From assembly GCA_008692225.1 (NCBI GenBank), contig VICG01000001.1, positions 2,215,001-2,279,000 of the forward strand: DNA of 64,000 bases. The letters are read 5' to 3'. Position 1 is the first letter of the stretch; every line of letters starts with the position of its first letter. The notes beneath the pieces were generated by a model that was not told the origin of the DNA, made no database searches, and worked only from the letters and a program-made list of their open reading frames with translations. The stretch comes from Monilinia fructicola (lineage: Eukaryota > Ascomycota > Leotiomycetes > Helotiales > Sclerotiniaceae). The position numbers were made by a program, and so were the translations under genes. Positions 48,193 to 61,654 of this stretch are shown here, one piece after another.

Positions 48193-51100
48193 TTATCGGA
48201 AAAAGTTCCTAATCCCCTCCTTAAACATCGCTCTATTCTTCCCCTTCCTGTGCTGTGCCTGCAACAGGTCGCCAGCTGCCTCCTCCCTACTGCCACCACT
48301 ACCTCTGCCACCATCACCAGCATTGGTTGCTTGCAGAACATTCTCCTTTCTCAGTTCTTCTCCGTTGATAGCGGTAACAATTGGCAAAGCCAACGTGCTC
48401 TTAGCAGAGGGGGAAGTGGAAGGAGTGGAACGTCTGGAGTTCAGCGTATCAGCCACTGAGCCTACACTCTTCTTGCTTCTGAAACTAGCAAGACGAGCCT
48501 TGATTGGACTGCCAGTGATCGAATGAGCACCACCAGTGCCCGCGCCGCTCTCCTTCTCATCGATGATGACAGCAAGCCTTGAGCCATGTCTCCCGCTCGC
48601 CTCTTGCGACAAGGAGTGCTCGAGATCCGGCAACGGTATGCTCTCGCTCGAGTTGTGACGGCCTTGACGATTGGGATGTATGGGTCTAAGGCTATCAAGC
48701 TCGGTTGCTGCGTGGTCTTCTCCGCTTCTGTGGAGGCTGGCCATGCTGCTTGATCGCTTGGTAATGCTGGAGATGCTTGCATGGCTGATTTTGCGCATCA
48801 TGGAGCTTGCAGATGCTCTGACAGCGTGTTCCTTGTGTGGTTTAAGACTCATTCCAGGAAAGGGAAGGATGTCGCGTGTCCAGACTTCTGCCAGAACATT
48901 TTCGAGATAGACACGCTCTGCACGGGGAGGAGCAAGGATTGTGAGACGGTGTTGGCCGGCTAGCGATTGGGATCTGTTCATTGAGGCTTGAGAAACAGAG
49001 CTTGGGAGAATAGATTCGGTTGTAGCGCTGGTACCCCGGACAATAATAGTACGAGGGATAGTTGTCGGCCCTGCAATCGTTGTTGCTCTGTGAATAGAAG
49101 CCCGGCGAACAATACCTCCTGTAGTGATAACGATTAGTTGCCATTTTGAAAGAATATTGTGATGCGCGAGAAACTTACTTGGCTTGCCATAAACTGTGAT
49201 GATTGGCTTGATATCCAGTGACAATGATGCAATCATCTCTTGTTGAACAGTGATGTCACATTGTTTGCCAGAACGATCAATAAGACGACTTTTCCACTCC
49301 AATTCCTCCTTTGCGGAGCATGCACTCATTATGATTTCGAATAGTTGAGAGTTGTTCTCAAACACAATCTTCCATGAGTACGGTGCAGTGTGGCACTGTA
49401 GACCTATTTCATACATGTCAGAAGCCATACAGTAGAGTAATAGAAGTACTGGAATTTCAGCGAAAAGCATGATTGCCTACCTTTCCCATTGTCAACATCC
49501 TCTACGTTGAGCTCACTGATCGGAATACAAGCCTGAATAGAATAGGCCTCATCTTGTTTTCCAGAAATCTGTGCGAGAACAAAAAACTTCTCGTACAAGA
49601 GAGCTATGAGATACTGTCCAGTGATGTTGCGACCCGTAACGGTGTCATTTGTCTGCCAGCAAGCATAAAGCACACCACACAAATGATTTTGCTCAAATGT
49701 ACGAATCTTGTCCCGAGATCTACTTTCTGGCTAGGTAAAATTAGCAGGAGACAGAAGGAGACAAGCATATGAGAAGTGTAGGCGTACCTGACTTGCAAAT
49801 ACTAGGTGATCCTGTAACAGCCATGTTCTTGACATGGCAGTTGCCTTTTGATGATTGCCAGTAGTAGAGTTCATTGCCTTGTGTAGTTCCTTTATGCGGA
49901 AAAGTGTAGTCTCGACGTCGGTTGAGGATTCTGGACAATCACATACTGGACTTTGTTGTAGAAGACGACCAAATAAAACTTCATATCTTGCAATACGATG
50001 GATAGGCTTGAATTTTATCAGTGTTTGATGCAAGTTTGATGTTTCAGAGAGGTTAAATCCTTACCTTGATGAAATAGTCCTCGAAATCTCTTGCCTTTCG
50101 CGAGCCACTCTCTCGCTCATTCATAGAGGCAATCAATTCCTCAGTTGAACGAATTGCTTGATTGAGATCTTTCCACTCATCAGTGGTCCGGTATGATGTA
50201 TGTATCTGCTTCATGACCTCTTTATGCATGATGCCATATGATTCGTATAAGAATAATCCTGGAATCTGCTTATAATATGTCAGTTATATGCTATTAAATG
50301 AACTGCAGTATCCGAACCTTTCCGCAAAAGACCTTTGCAATCTCCCCCGCAACTTTTGGGTCACCAATTTGTCTATCTTGACTCTCAGTACACTCCGAAG
50401 TAGGTGCTTCTCCGAGGCTTTGCCACCTCTTATGTCCTTTGACTGGTGGTCGACTTGGTAAGTTAACCGAGCCCACCCCAGCAGGTTTGTTGGTATTGGC
50501 CACAACGGTAACAAGGTCGTTGTATAATTCGGTATTGTGGGTTGAAATATCCTTGAGAGTCAAGACAATGGACTTGCGTAAGCTTTGAGAGAGGATAGGA
50601 ACGGTGACTAGGAAGCTATCAAAGACCTAGCAATATGTTAGTGAAAGAATCAGGCGAAGTGGATATATTTCAGCCTACACGTATCAGAGCTCTGATATCG
50701 TCTATATAATCCTTCTCCGTAGAAAGAATCTCTTCAATTATGCCTTGTCGTTGTTCCATACGCTTTATAATATCCTTGTCCATGATAATACCCCGTGAAA
50801 TGGCTGCATTATCTTCAGAAGCCCGTCCCTGTAAGGTTTTATTAGCATCTGAGCCATTTATTTGAGTGTCTGAGTAGCAAGGCTATGTTATTTTACAAAA
50901 TTCTGTCATGGGAAGAACACTTACGGCGAATGATGCTTTGCTGCTGAAGTCTGTTCGTTGATGGCGAGAAGACATGCCTGTCCTTGAACGTGGTGCAATA
51001 CTGAAGCTTGCAAGACTGGTGGATACGCTCTTGATATTGCTAACAAAGCCAAAGGAGCTGCCAGATAAAGACTTTCTGTGGCATGACCTACCGTCTTCTG

Positions 51101-52694
51101 TGGTGAGCGGTTCAAATACGCCTCCTTCATTCTCTCGCTCCGGCATATCAAAGCTGGCTGTCTTTCTATGTCCACCTCGTCGATGAATGATCCTGAGATA
51201 CTTTCCGAAATGATGTGACTGATTTGTATCCACCGTCCCTCGATGCATAGGAATCTGGTTATCTAAGTCGAATCGAGCATGTATAGCAGCCTTTTCGTCT
51301 AGGTCTCTGATGACTTGTGACCCAAGTTCAGCCAAATTACGTATAGTGCTAGATATTTTGCTTGCTACACTGCTGTCTGTCGAAGAGTTTCCATGGCGTC
51401 TGGTGGCTGGCACTGTGTTGGTATTTTCTTCCATAGATTGACGATCTGGAATGTCAAAAGAGAATTGAGCGCGAGCAGCTGCCTTTTCATCCAAATCCTT
51501 GATGATTTGGGTTCCAAACTCTGCAATATTACGAGCAGTGTTGGAGATTCTTCTTCTGACACCAGTCGCAGGCTTGTTTTTATTCTCGGTGGATGAGACT
51601 ATATTAATATTATCGGCTTCAGGGCTATCGTGATATGGCCCATCAGAAGAAAATTGAGCACGAGCAGCCGCTTTCTCATCTAGATCGTGAACAAGTTGTA
51701 ACCCCTTAGCAGTTAAGTTGCGTACAGTATTAGACACTCTTCTTGCGATGCCGTTATCTGTCTTACTCCTGTCTTCGGAGCTGGTAACTGGGACTGTAGT
51801 AATAGAATGGGGGCCATTAAGGCTATGGTTATATACACCATCATAAGAGAATTGAGCACGGGCAGCTGCCTTCTCATCTAGATCGTGAACAAGCTGTAAT
51901 CCCTTGGCAGTTAAGTTACGTACGGTGCTGGAGACTCTCCTTCCGATTCCCTTATCTGTCGCAGGCTCTTTTTGGTACTCAGTGAATGGCATTATCGTAA
52001 CAGACTCTTTTGTAAAATTTTCTTCGCTGCCTAGGTGACTAGACTCGGAATTGATAGCAAATACACCACTCAATGCAGACTGCCTTGGGTGTTCAAGGGT
52101 ATTTGGTTCCATTTCGATAGGCTCTTGGAGATGGATCGCTCGATTTCCTGCGATGTGAACTGTATCAGATGGCTCGGAGATGTGTTCCCTATTCAAGATT
52201 ATATTTTGTATACGGGAAGGTTCTTCGGGCTCTTCTACGGGTGCTTCGATGGGTATGCCTTCATGGGTGAAGTAGTTAACTGTATATCTAGTGTCAAAGG
52301 TGATTCGAATTGGCGGAAGACTTTCTGCTGCTTGAATGGCTTTGATGGTGGAATCAGCTGTGTAATTTACGCGCCATTGTGATCCGAGAGCTGGGTTATT
52401 CTCACCATATGTATCCTTGACTTTATTGGAGGTGGCAAGATCGATTGGTTCGCGAAGGGCCGTATCTTCTTGGGCACGGGTGCTGATCTTGTCGACAGAG
52501 GGAGCAAAGCTGATCGACGCACCAAGTGCTGTTTTGTCTTGGGGAAGAGTATTTTTACTGTTCATAGAGGGGGCAGAATTGATCGATCCGCAAAGAGCGA
52601 TATTATTCTGGGCAGCGGTATTCATACTGTCAACAAAAGGAGTGAAGTTGATTGACGCGTCAGGAGTAGCATTCTCTTGAGCATAGGTCTCCAT
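48193..52694 (-). CDS. Dbl-homology RhoGEF with four N-terminal tandem repeats
   Basis: Minus-strand exons: 52694-50925, 50828-50679, 50626-50318, 50265-50065, 50006-49788, 49730-49481, 49403-49179 and 49118-48193. All phases fit, for 4050 bases and 1349 residues. The N-terminal about 590 residues are low-complexity. Near 250-480 they hold four copies of a unit built around RRVSSTVRNL...DLDEKAAARAQF. The DH domain (about 605-870) starts RQGIIEEILSTEKDYIDDIR and ends with the conserved KPIHRIARYEVLFGRLLQQS (equivalent to KPIQRIxRYPLLL). A PH-like region (about 880-1040) follows, with LIALLYEKFFVLAQISG and SWKIVFENNSQLFEIIM. The tail is Ser/Arg-rich and basic. It would activate a Rho/Cdc42-type GTPase at the cortex; the exact GEF class is unknown. 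An in-frame upstream ATG at 52790 would add a Leu-rich leader. Confidence 0.9.
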
Positions 52695-55134
52695 AATATT
52701 AAGAGTGAACAAAATTGTATCAAAAAGAAGCAAAAGCAAAAGGAGCAAAAGGATCAAAATGTGTAATACAATATTGTTCCCATGAACCAAGAAGGGTTTG
52801 CCAATGTATAGAGAGAGTTGTAGAATAATACAGGTAACTCAAGAATGTTGTTTTGATATTTAACCCAATGGAATAAAGGGAAAGAGAGCCTCAGAGTGGA
52901 AGTCAGGCAAGGAAGGATCAAGGAGGGTTGGTGTTTGGTGTAAATTTAACCGAAGGGGTAGAGAGGAAGCTGAAGAAACTTTTTAGATCAAGACACATCG
53001 GCCGGACGATGGATCAGTAAAGAATTTTTAGAGCCCTAGATACATACGAACAAAACTGCCTGTTATAAAACTCCCATTTACAGTTTTGTCCCAGAATTAA
53101 GTATATATACCTAGAGGAATTTTCACAATTTCATATAGGCTCTTTGTATATTGTTTGCTTGTCTCTACTTGAATACTTGACAGTCAAAAATAGCTCTCAT
53201 AATAATAACCGTGCCTTATAATTTTTGCATCATACTTTGTATTCTGCGGCAACCTCCATCGAAGCAATCAATTTGGCTATTTGAAATATGGAGTAACAGT
53301 TTGGAAGATCAATCGATACACCTAAAGTTTTTTTCAGCCTCTGCTTCACCTCGCTCTACGATATTCTCCTGCTCCAATATGAAAATTTTGGCTCTCTCCC
53401 TACTCTCAGCCTCCCCTTGAGGTACTTTAAATTTGAAAGATTGGGCGAGGTTATCTTCCAGCTATAGAAGCACCTCTCAGAATAGTAAGCAACAAGTCTC
53501 GACTCTTGCCTAGTTCCGAACATTTGCGTTCTACCTAAACCTCCCTCTATTAACTGATGTAGATCGAAGACTGGAAGCTCATCGATACTTTCTTAGCGGG
53601 AATCGTTCAGTATGTGAACTAAGAAGCAGTCTTAGCCGTACAACTCAAACACTACAATCCTTCGAAAATCACTGCTTGAATCCATCCGCAAAGCTGGTCC
53701 TAAGAACGTCACTACACAGCCAACGAGTGTATTGCTACAGCCTTATTGCCGGCGATACAGATAAATCAGCCAATCTATAGTTACAAAACACAGCCGCTCG
53801 TACATAGCCTCTTGCTGGAAATCTCCAAGGCGTTTATAGCAGGAAAATCATCACATCTTATACACACACACGAAGGGATAGCCAGCGCTAATGGCGTAGC
53901 GTCTGTCTATCTTACATACTCTCAATGTAGTTGCCAAGTGTGAGACCGCGCATGAATTTTAGGGAGGCTGTATCGTGCCGTCATACGGCTGCGGTTACTG
54001 TTTCATTTATTTATGATGCGCATTTCGTCAATCTCACAAGAGGCTCGTACTCAGCATTGAAGTGATCCAGGCTCTCAGGAATGAAGCGGAAAACTCTTGT
54101 ACATGATCAATGATCAGGCGTGAAGAATAGGATTACGAACGCCAGAAACAAGCAGAAAATGACACTTGGGCATCAACCTGGCTGTTTTTCTATCCCGCGT
54201 TATCCTCCACTTCCATTTCACCACAAATCTCCTCTCACCTCCACCATCAGCCTCTGCTACGTCTGAGAAAACTACCGCTGCAACGGTTGCACACCTACTG
54301 TAATCTAGTTACCAACCATACCCACCAACTATTCACAATACCTCTATCAAAGATACGAATGATATAATCGCCGAGCAAAGTGTTGATGATGAATACACGT
54401 CAGTTGACGATGAAGGCTATGGGAAGCAATGATTGCTGGGGTTATGATATGTTATTTTACTTTGCGAATATGTACCCAATGGGAATGATATAGAATATTC
54501 CCATTGCAGAGGTAGTGGTGCTAATTGTATGGAGGTCATGTGTCTCAAGTTTAGTCATGCAAATCAACTATTGAGAAATGAATACCTAGGTATGTCAGAA
54601 AGGCTTCCAAGTCTTGCTGCTTTCCGTTTTTGCAATGCTGTGCAGACACTATTACTGCTCCCCTGGCCTCTTGACCTAGAGATGCCAGGAAATTCCTTTA
54701 TATTGTATATCATGGAGATGCAGTCTTTTACAATTTACAATGAATCAACCTTGGCATTGCAAACTTCTGATCCCTTCATTGTGAGGGAAGTTTCAACTGG
54801 CAAACTTGCCTTTGTGTCCATGGTCTGTCTATTTTCTCATCTCAATATTACAAATAGAAAGCATTAAGTTCTTCAAAGTTATATGTCACTGCTACCTCTT
54901 TTTCGAAGTACACTTGCACAGCCTGACTACACTTGTAGTTCATACTCATTAAAATGTGAGAACTAAAGTTGGTTGACCTAAGTGAATTTATGATAGGGCG
55001 AGGATTAGTCATCAGATGCATATCGGCTGAGTTTACCCCGCCATCTTGACAACCTGGTCTCAATTGGTTCACAAGGCTGCATTGCATGACTTCAACTACT
55101 CAGGAATTATAAAACAACAACATCATATCAAGAT
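52695..55134. other. Divergent intergenic region between the RhoGEF and Nas2 genes
   Basis: No complete gene. A CAAAAG microrepeat lies at about 52722-52757. Around 54345-54440 one frame reads TSIKDTNDIIAEQSVDDEYT and ends at a TGA after DDEGYGKQ, following a TAG acceptor-like site. This looks like a terminal exon, but I could not build the rest, so it may be a decayed gene. The frame at 54529-54867 is unremarkable. Confidence 0.45.
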
Positions 55135-55986
55135 ATGGGATTAACTTTGAATATGGACAATCTACATGCCCCTACAGTTCTCTCTGGTCCTACCTCTGGA
55201 ACTGCGGCAAATAATGGAATGCAAACAGATGGTTTAACATTCGAGGAACTTCGATCCTTGAAATATAATACAGAAGCTGAGCTCGAAGCTCTGAGTGGTG
55301 TTCTCGACTCGGCAGGTCATAAATCGAGCCATAAGAGCCTCTGCTAACATGTAGCAGCATGGAGTGGATATGAGCACAAGACTTCTGACACCAGATGGTT
55401 TCCCTCGAGCAGATCTAGACGTTGCACAAAGTAAGAGTATGAGCTTCATACAGCTGTGATATAGGCTAATATCTTCTTCAAAGTTAGAACTATCAGGTCA
55501 CGAATAATCTATCTCAAAAACGACAGAAAAGCTCTTATGGACGCTATCGAGAAATATCTCCATGAGTTTTTTGCGAGGAAGGCTGAAGAACTACTCACAC
55601 CCCGCACTACTGAAACTATAGCTTCACTCGACGAGCCTGCACTACTAGATTTGCCATTCGCAAAGGTCAACAGTGTTGCAGCTGGAAGCCCTGCGGATGA
55701 AGCTGGTTTGAAAGCAGGGGACACAATCAGAAATTTTGGATATGTCAATCATTCGAACCACGATGACTTGAAGAGGGTTGGAGAATGTGTACAAGGAAAC
55801 GAAGGTGTATGTATTTCAAACACTTACTAGATATGCGACGACTTTACTGATTCTACCCCACGATAGCGCGAGGTTATGGTAAAAGTTTCACGGAATTTGG
55901 GACGCCAAGAGCTACAATTAACTTTAACTCCACGAAGAAATTGGGGAGGCAGAGGGCTTTTAGGCTGTCATATTCTGCCACTGTAG
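55135..55986 (+). CDS. nas2: 26S proteasome assembly chaperone Nas2/PSMD9 (p27), one frame break
   Basis: Exons are 55135-55315, 55358-55430, 55484-55806 and 55867-55986. Removing one G at 55311-55312 gives 696 bases (231 residues). The N-terminal helical domain contains TFEELRSLKYNTEAELEALS, FPRADLDVAQIR and LKNDRKALMDAIEKYLHEFF. The PDZ-like domain has FAKVNSVAAGSPADEAGLKA followed by GDTI, and REVMVKVSRNLGRQELQLTL. The end WGGRGLLGCHILPL is the typical Nas2 C-terminus. Nas2 binds the C-terminus of the ATPase Rpt5 and guides assembly of the proteasome base. Exon 1 as written ends one base out of phase with exon 2 (HGVDMSTRLLTPDG). Only with a TCGCAG instead of TCGGCAG boundary do the phases fit. 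Introns are short (42, 53 and 60 nt). Confidence 0.9.
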
Positions 55987-57000
55987 GCCAAAAAGTGATG
56001 GCTGCTTTTATAATATGCCAGGTGCAATTCGAACGGTGGAGTTATACGGCAGGTGCTATTCGAACGGTGGAGTTATATGGCAGGTGCTATTCGAACGTTG
56101 GAGTTGGAGTTGTATGGCAGGCATATGGTTCTAATGGAATTGATGATTTGGGCAAAACATCCTTCAGTGCCAACACATAATTTGGGCATCTTATAGAAAC
56201 GGCCACATATCTGTACGGTACATATAATATGGCATATAATACTAGTCAACAATTCTTAAGAGAGGAACTCTTTCTGCATCCAATACCAAAGTCAACCTAG
56301 ATAGCCCGAAGTAGAAGTAACGAGATGATTTATTGTCCGATGAAGAAAAAAACTGTTGACGAGTAGCTTCTTGAAATCAGATATTGTGATCCATGAAAGC
56401 AGTACCTAGGTACCTAGGTAGGTACGGTAATGAAGTGTTTATTCCCACAAGGCCTTGCCTAAAGTCTTCCGATAAAATAGATGCATTTTTATAGGATATT
56501 GATGAGAACAAGAGGAAGAGGTAGAGAAAGAAAATGATGAATAAAGAATAATGATGATGATGACGACAAAATGCTTCCACAAATTTCAGATTCCACCTAC
56601 AAGTAATTCCACTGACGTTCCAAGGTTTTTTTTTCCCGTTGGGAGGTGAAGCGGCAGAATAAGGCAATCACGTGATCAGAGCCAAGTTCCTTCCCATTTT
56701 TCCATTTTTTCGCTTACCTAAAGCTCGCTCACCGCTTTATTCTCACTAAAGTTTTGGTCTTGTCTTTCTTGTAGCAATCAAAACATTCTCACATCCTTGA
56801 AGACCAAATCATACTCCACCACGTCCACGACGAATTTTCAACGATAACAGGTACCCCTCCTCTACTTCAACGCCTTCGATCATCGAAACTTCTCTTACAT
56901 CACAAAATATCATTTGCGCTGACCATTTAATCAATAGTGTCGACATCTGCGAGGCTCTGTTCACCTAAACTTCCACCTTACGACAACATAGAAAAAAATC
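55987..57000. other. Intergenic between Nas2 and Ran genes
   Basis: Carries three 31-bp tandem repeats directly after the Nas2 stop (56021-56119), doubled ACCTAGGT palindromes at 56404-56419, and the Ran promoter. No gene. Confidence 0.55.
56021..56119. repeat. 31-bp tandem repeat, three copies
   Basis: Units starting GGTGCAATTCGAACGGTGGA at 56021, and GGTGCTATTCGAACGGTGGA at 56052 and (with one change) 56083, each ending in GTTATAYGGCA-like sequence. The third copy carries a small GGAGTT duplication. Confidence 0.9.
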
Positions 57001-57958
<958 letters not shown>

Positions 57959-59188
57959 ATCGACCACAATAATGTCCAGAGGACCCTCGATCAATTAGCA
58001 GCATCTTAGATCGTTATTTTTCTCGGTGGTATTTGCATTTCCCCAGTCGATTGGTTTTTTGCGGATAGAGGCAGATCGTGCTGTCCTCTTTACTCGGGGC
58101 AGGGCACATCACAGGCCAAGGGGTATGATGGGAGGGATGGATTGGGAATTTTACGAGCGACGAACATCTTGAGATAGAATTAATTCTCAAGATATTACTG
58201 CCATTGGCAGCTTATGTAGCTAGAGAGCATAAAAAGCCATTAGTTCTTTTGATGGACAGCCTTACGAACTCGTGGGCTAGTGAAGCCTCTTTGGAATAAT
58301 GTGGCTATATTGTGATTGGTCATGACTTAGGACCCCAATTTCTCCTGGTGGCCATAAAGTATTCGCATATTTCCGCTTACGATCTTCGTATTTGTGAGTG
58401 AACGGCAGGTATGCATGTCGGATAGCTCAGTATTTACCTTTTTCTACCTCCTCTCGAGTCTCTACAGGAGCGGTCGGACTCACTAAGCTCGAGATGGAAG
58501 CTCGAATGCTGATTTTTGAACCTTTAATACCCCTCATCACGGATTTGCTTATCATCGAGCCTTGGCTTGATTTTGATTTGTTCAAAGGTATGACGATATA
58601 ATCTTTGCCAGTTTGCCGTATGCCGGTATCCTTCCTTTTATGAGAATTGAGTTCGCAACAGATATATGACTCTGTTGTTAAGAGTAATTATTACCCGACA
58701 CGCATATATTGACTTTGGAGACCCCAGCCAACAAACCCCGCATCCCGTCCTCACCGCATACAAGATCGCATCAGGATTCAAGTTCAGCGGATGTCGACGG
58801 ATTACCAGATACCTACAAGCACCTATTCAACAGAATTTCTTCATGGATAGCTTCCGAAATATTCATCCCTACCAAGGTACTTCGCAGGCACCGTTAACAA
58901 GGGAAAGATAGCTAAGAACTCCCTGGTGCTAGGTAGGTATCAATCAATACACTTCAACCTAAAATCCAATACCTTGCGAGACGGCCATTAGATCCTGTTA
59001 TCCGTCAAGTAAGGATAATGCAAGCTTTTTGCGTATCCGTGATGAGCTAAAACAGATCAGGCAGGTAGTTAAAGCTAGGTAGGTTATGATGCTATCTTTC
59101 TTTTTGCATACCTATAAGTATCGAGCACCCAAACATTACCTGTAGATTTCTCTTTCACTATATGAAAGGTAGGTACTAGGTACATACA
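57959..59188. other. Intergenic between Ran and carboxypeptidase genes
   Basis: No gene supported. Several AGGTAGGTA and CTAGGTA words cluster at 58930-59180, just upstream of the carboxypeptidase start. Confidence 0.55.
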
Positions 59189-61654
59189 ATGATTTGCTCA
59201 ATTACGGCAGGACTAGCATTGTTCACGGCGGTGAGCGGTGCCAGAATCACCCAAAGGAACATACAAGCGAGCCTGGGAAGTCGAGGATTGCCAGCAAATG
59301 CAACTGGCATAAAGACTTTGGTTACACCCCAAAATATAACAATTCGTTACAAAGAGCCTGGAAAGGAGGGTGTATGTGAGACTACACCTGGTGTGAATTC
59401 GTACTCGGGATACATTGACCTTGATGCGTACGTGAATCTTGACCTTGAGTTTGATGGTCATTGCAGTCACGGATGCTAATCTAATAGTTATTAGCAACTC
59501 GCACACCTTCTTCTGGTTTTTTGAAGCCCGAAATGACCCCGCGAATGCACCAATCACTCTCTGGTTGAATGGTGGGCCGGGATCTGATTCTATGATTGGT
59601 CTCTTTCAAGGTATACAGTGGCTTGAACAAGATTGAAATACTGGCTGACATTCCTAGAACTTGGCCCTTGCAGTGTTACAGAGAACCTCACCACTCAGTT
59701 GAATCCTTACTCATTTAGCGAGCATTCGAATCTGCTGTTTCTTTCTCAACCTTTGGGTGTTGGGTTTTCATATGGATCCGAAGGTGTTGGGAGCGTGAAC
59801 CCATGCAAGTCACTCGATGCTTTTCCTGTTCGCTAAGATAGTTAACATCCGAATTAGACACTGGTGCCTTCGAAAATGCTTCCTTCGCTGGGGCTCAAGG
59901 AAGATATCCTGTCATAAATGCCACAGCCCTTGATACTACAGACCTTGCGGCCGTAGCTGCATGGCACGTCCTGTAAGAGAAATACTTTCACAGGAGAGTT
60001 GAGAGCTAGCTGCCCTTAATTCCATTGCCCAGTTCCTTCACCTACATCTCTCCCAGTCTCCATTCTCTGTCGACTGTAATAATGGTCAAACTAATTTGCT
60101 GATACTCGACAGGCAAGGATTTCTTGGTGGCTTGCCCCAACTCGACCCGATCGTCAATCTTACGTCGAAGAAGGAATTTAACCTATGGACAGAGTCTTAT
60201 GGCGGTCACTATGGTCCCGCCTTTTACAAGTACTTTTACGATAGAAACCAGGAAATTTCGAACGGTACTATTAAGGGTATACAACTAGAATTCAACACCC
60301 TTGGTGTTGGTAATGGAATCATCGATGAATATATTCAAGCCCCTTTGTAAGCCAGATTTGTGATGATTCGTTTTCAGATTTACTGATCATGAAAATAGTT
60401 ACCCCGAATTCGCCGTAAACAATACATATGGTATTAAGGCTTATAATGATACAGGTATAAAACCCCGCAATCAAAAACGTGTTTTTCATACTGACTTTTC
60501 AGTCTACAACTATGCCAAGTTCGCCCTGAACATGCGCTCTGGCTGTCTTGATCAGATCAGTTATTGCAGGGAAACAAATTTGACATCGCTTGCGGATCGG
60601 GCAATATGCACAGAAGCTGAGAATATGTGCAGAGACAATGTGGAAGGTCTTTACTATTCTTATGGAGAACGAGGAACCTATGATATTAGACATCCTTCTG
60701 GTTCGTTTTTTTCGCTCTTCATCCCTTCATTCCTTTCTCCTGTATTGTAGAGACGGGAGTGGTTTCGGTTTGAGCTAACGGAATATCCAGATGATCCAAC
60801 CCCGCCCACCTACTTCGTTGATTTCCTAAATCTAGCTTCTACACAAAATGCTTTGGGGGTCAATTTGAATTACACCGACGGCAATGATGATATTTACTAC
60901 GCTTTCCAGCAGACTGGTGATTTTGTCTACCCTAATTTTTTGGAAGATCTAGAATACCTACTCGCAAAAGACGTTCGAGTGTCATTGTTCTACGGCGATG
61001 CAGATTATATTTGCAATGTAAGTCAAAAGTCTGTTATCTTCTACAGTTGGTACATTTCGTACTTCACATCCCCGAAGGAATTGCCATGTTCTAGAAAGAT
61101 GAGCGCCCCTATGAGAATTCATAGTCCCAAGCGCGCTTCTTAGCTCGAGGACTGGATTCTTGAAGTATAACTGTGACCCAGAAATCCAAGCTGACGCAAC
61201 CAGTGGTTCGGAGGAGAAGCCATTTCCTTAGCCGCAAACTACACCCACAGTGCCGAATTTGCAGCAGCAGGCTATGCTCCTTTCTTGGTTAATGGAACAG
61301 AATACGGAGAAGTGAGACAATACGGAAACTTTAGCTTCTTGAGAGTTTACGAAGCAGGTAAGTCGTTCATCTCTTTAAACATCCATACGTAGCTTTCAAA
61401 CAACTTTCTAATCCCTAAGTGAAGGCCATGAAGTACCTTACTATCAGCCAGTGGCAAGTCTAGAGTTCTTCAGGCGAACATTGCTTAACCTCGACATTGC
61501 GGATGGGAAATCTAGGATCACCAGTAACTATTCAAGTCCTGGTATACCTTCAGCTACCCATATTGAACCTTTTGTTCCCTTACCATCATCGACATCAGGC
61601 CTTAGTACCGCAACTCCCGGAATATCGAACGAATTTCCCTACTGGCGTAAATAG
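59189..61654 (+). CDS. Secreted serine carboxypeptidase (peptidase family S10)
   Basis: Ten exons: 59189-59427, 59495-59610, 59658-59804, 59858-59972, 60113-60346, 60399-60454, 60503-60700, 60791-61017, 61204-61357 and 61425-61654. They total 1716 bases and 571 residues, all in phase. An N-terminal signal peptide ([20 protein letters not shown]) precedes the mature enzyme. Family blocks are [20 protein letters not shown] then LGPC, and [13 protein letters not shown]. The nucleophile is in [11 protein letters not shown] (Ser about 234), the acid in [11 protein letters not shown] (Asp about 438) and the histidine in [11 protein letters not shown] (His about 497). Many N-glycosylation sequons are present. 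It probably trims C-terminal residues in acidic external or vacuolar conditions. The third intron uses a GC donor (59805, GCAAGT). The Ser/Thr/Pro-rich tail ends without a clear GPI signal. Confidence 0.93.

Noticed and set aside
56021..56119. Repeated ATTCGAAC words as tRNA-derived repeats
   Set aside because: Only the TTCGAA core fits; no A-box-like sequence upstream and the 31-bp unit is too short for a tRNA fragment.
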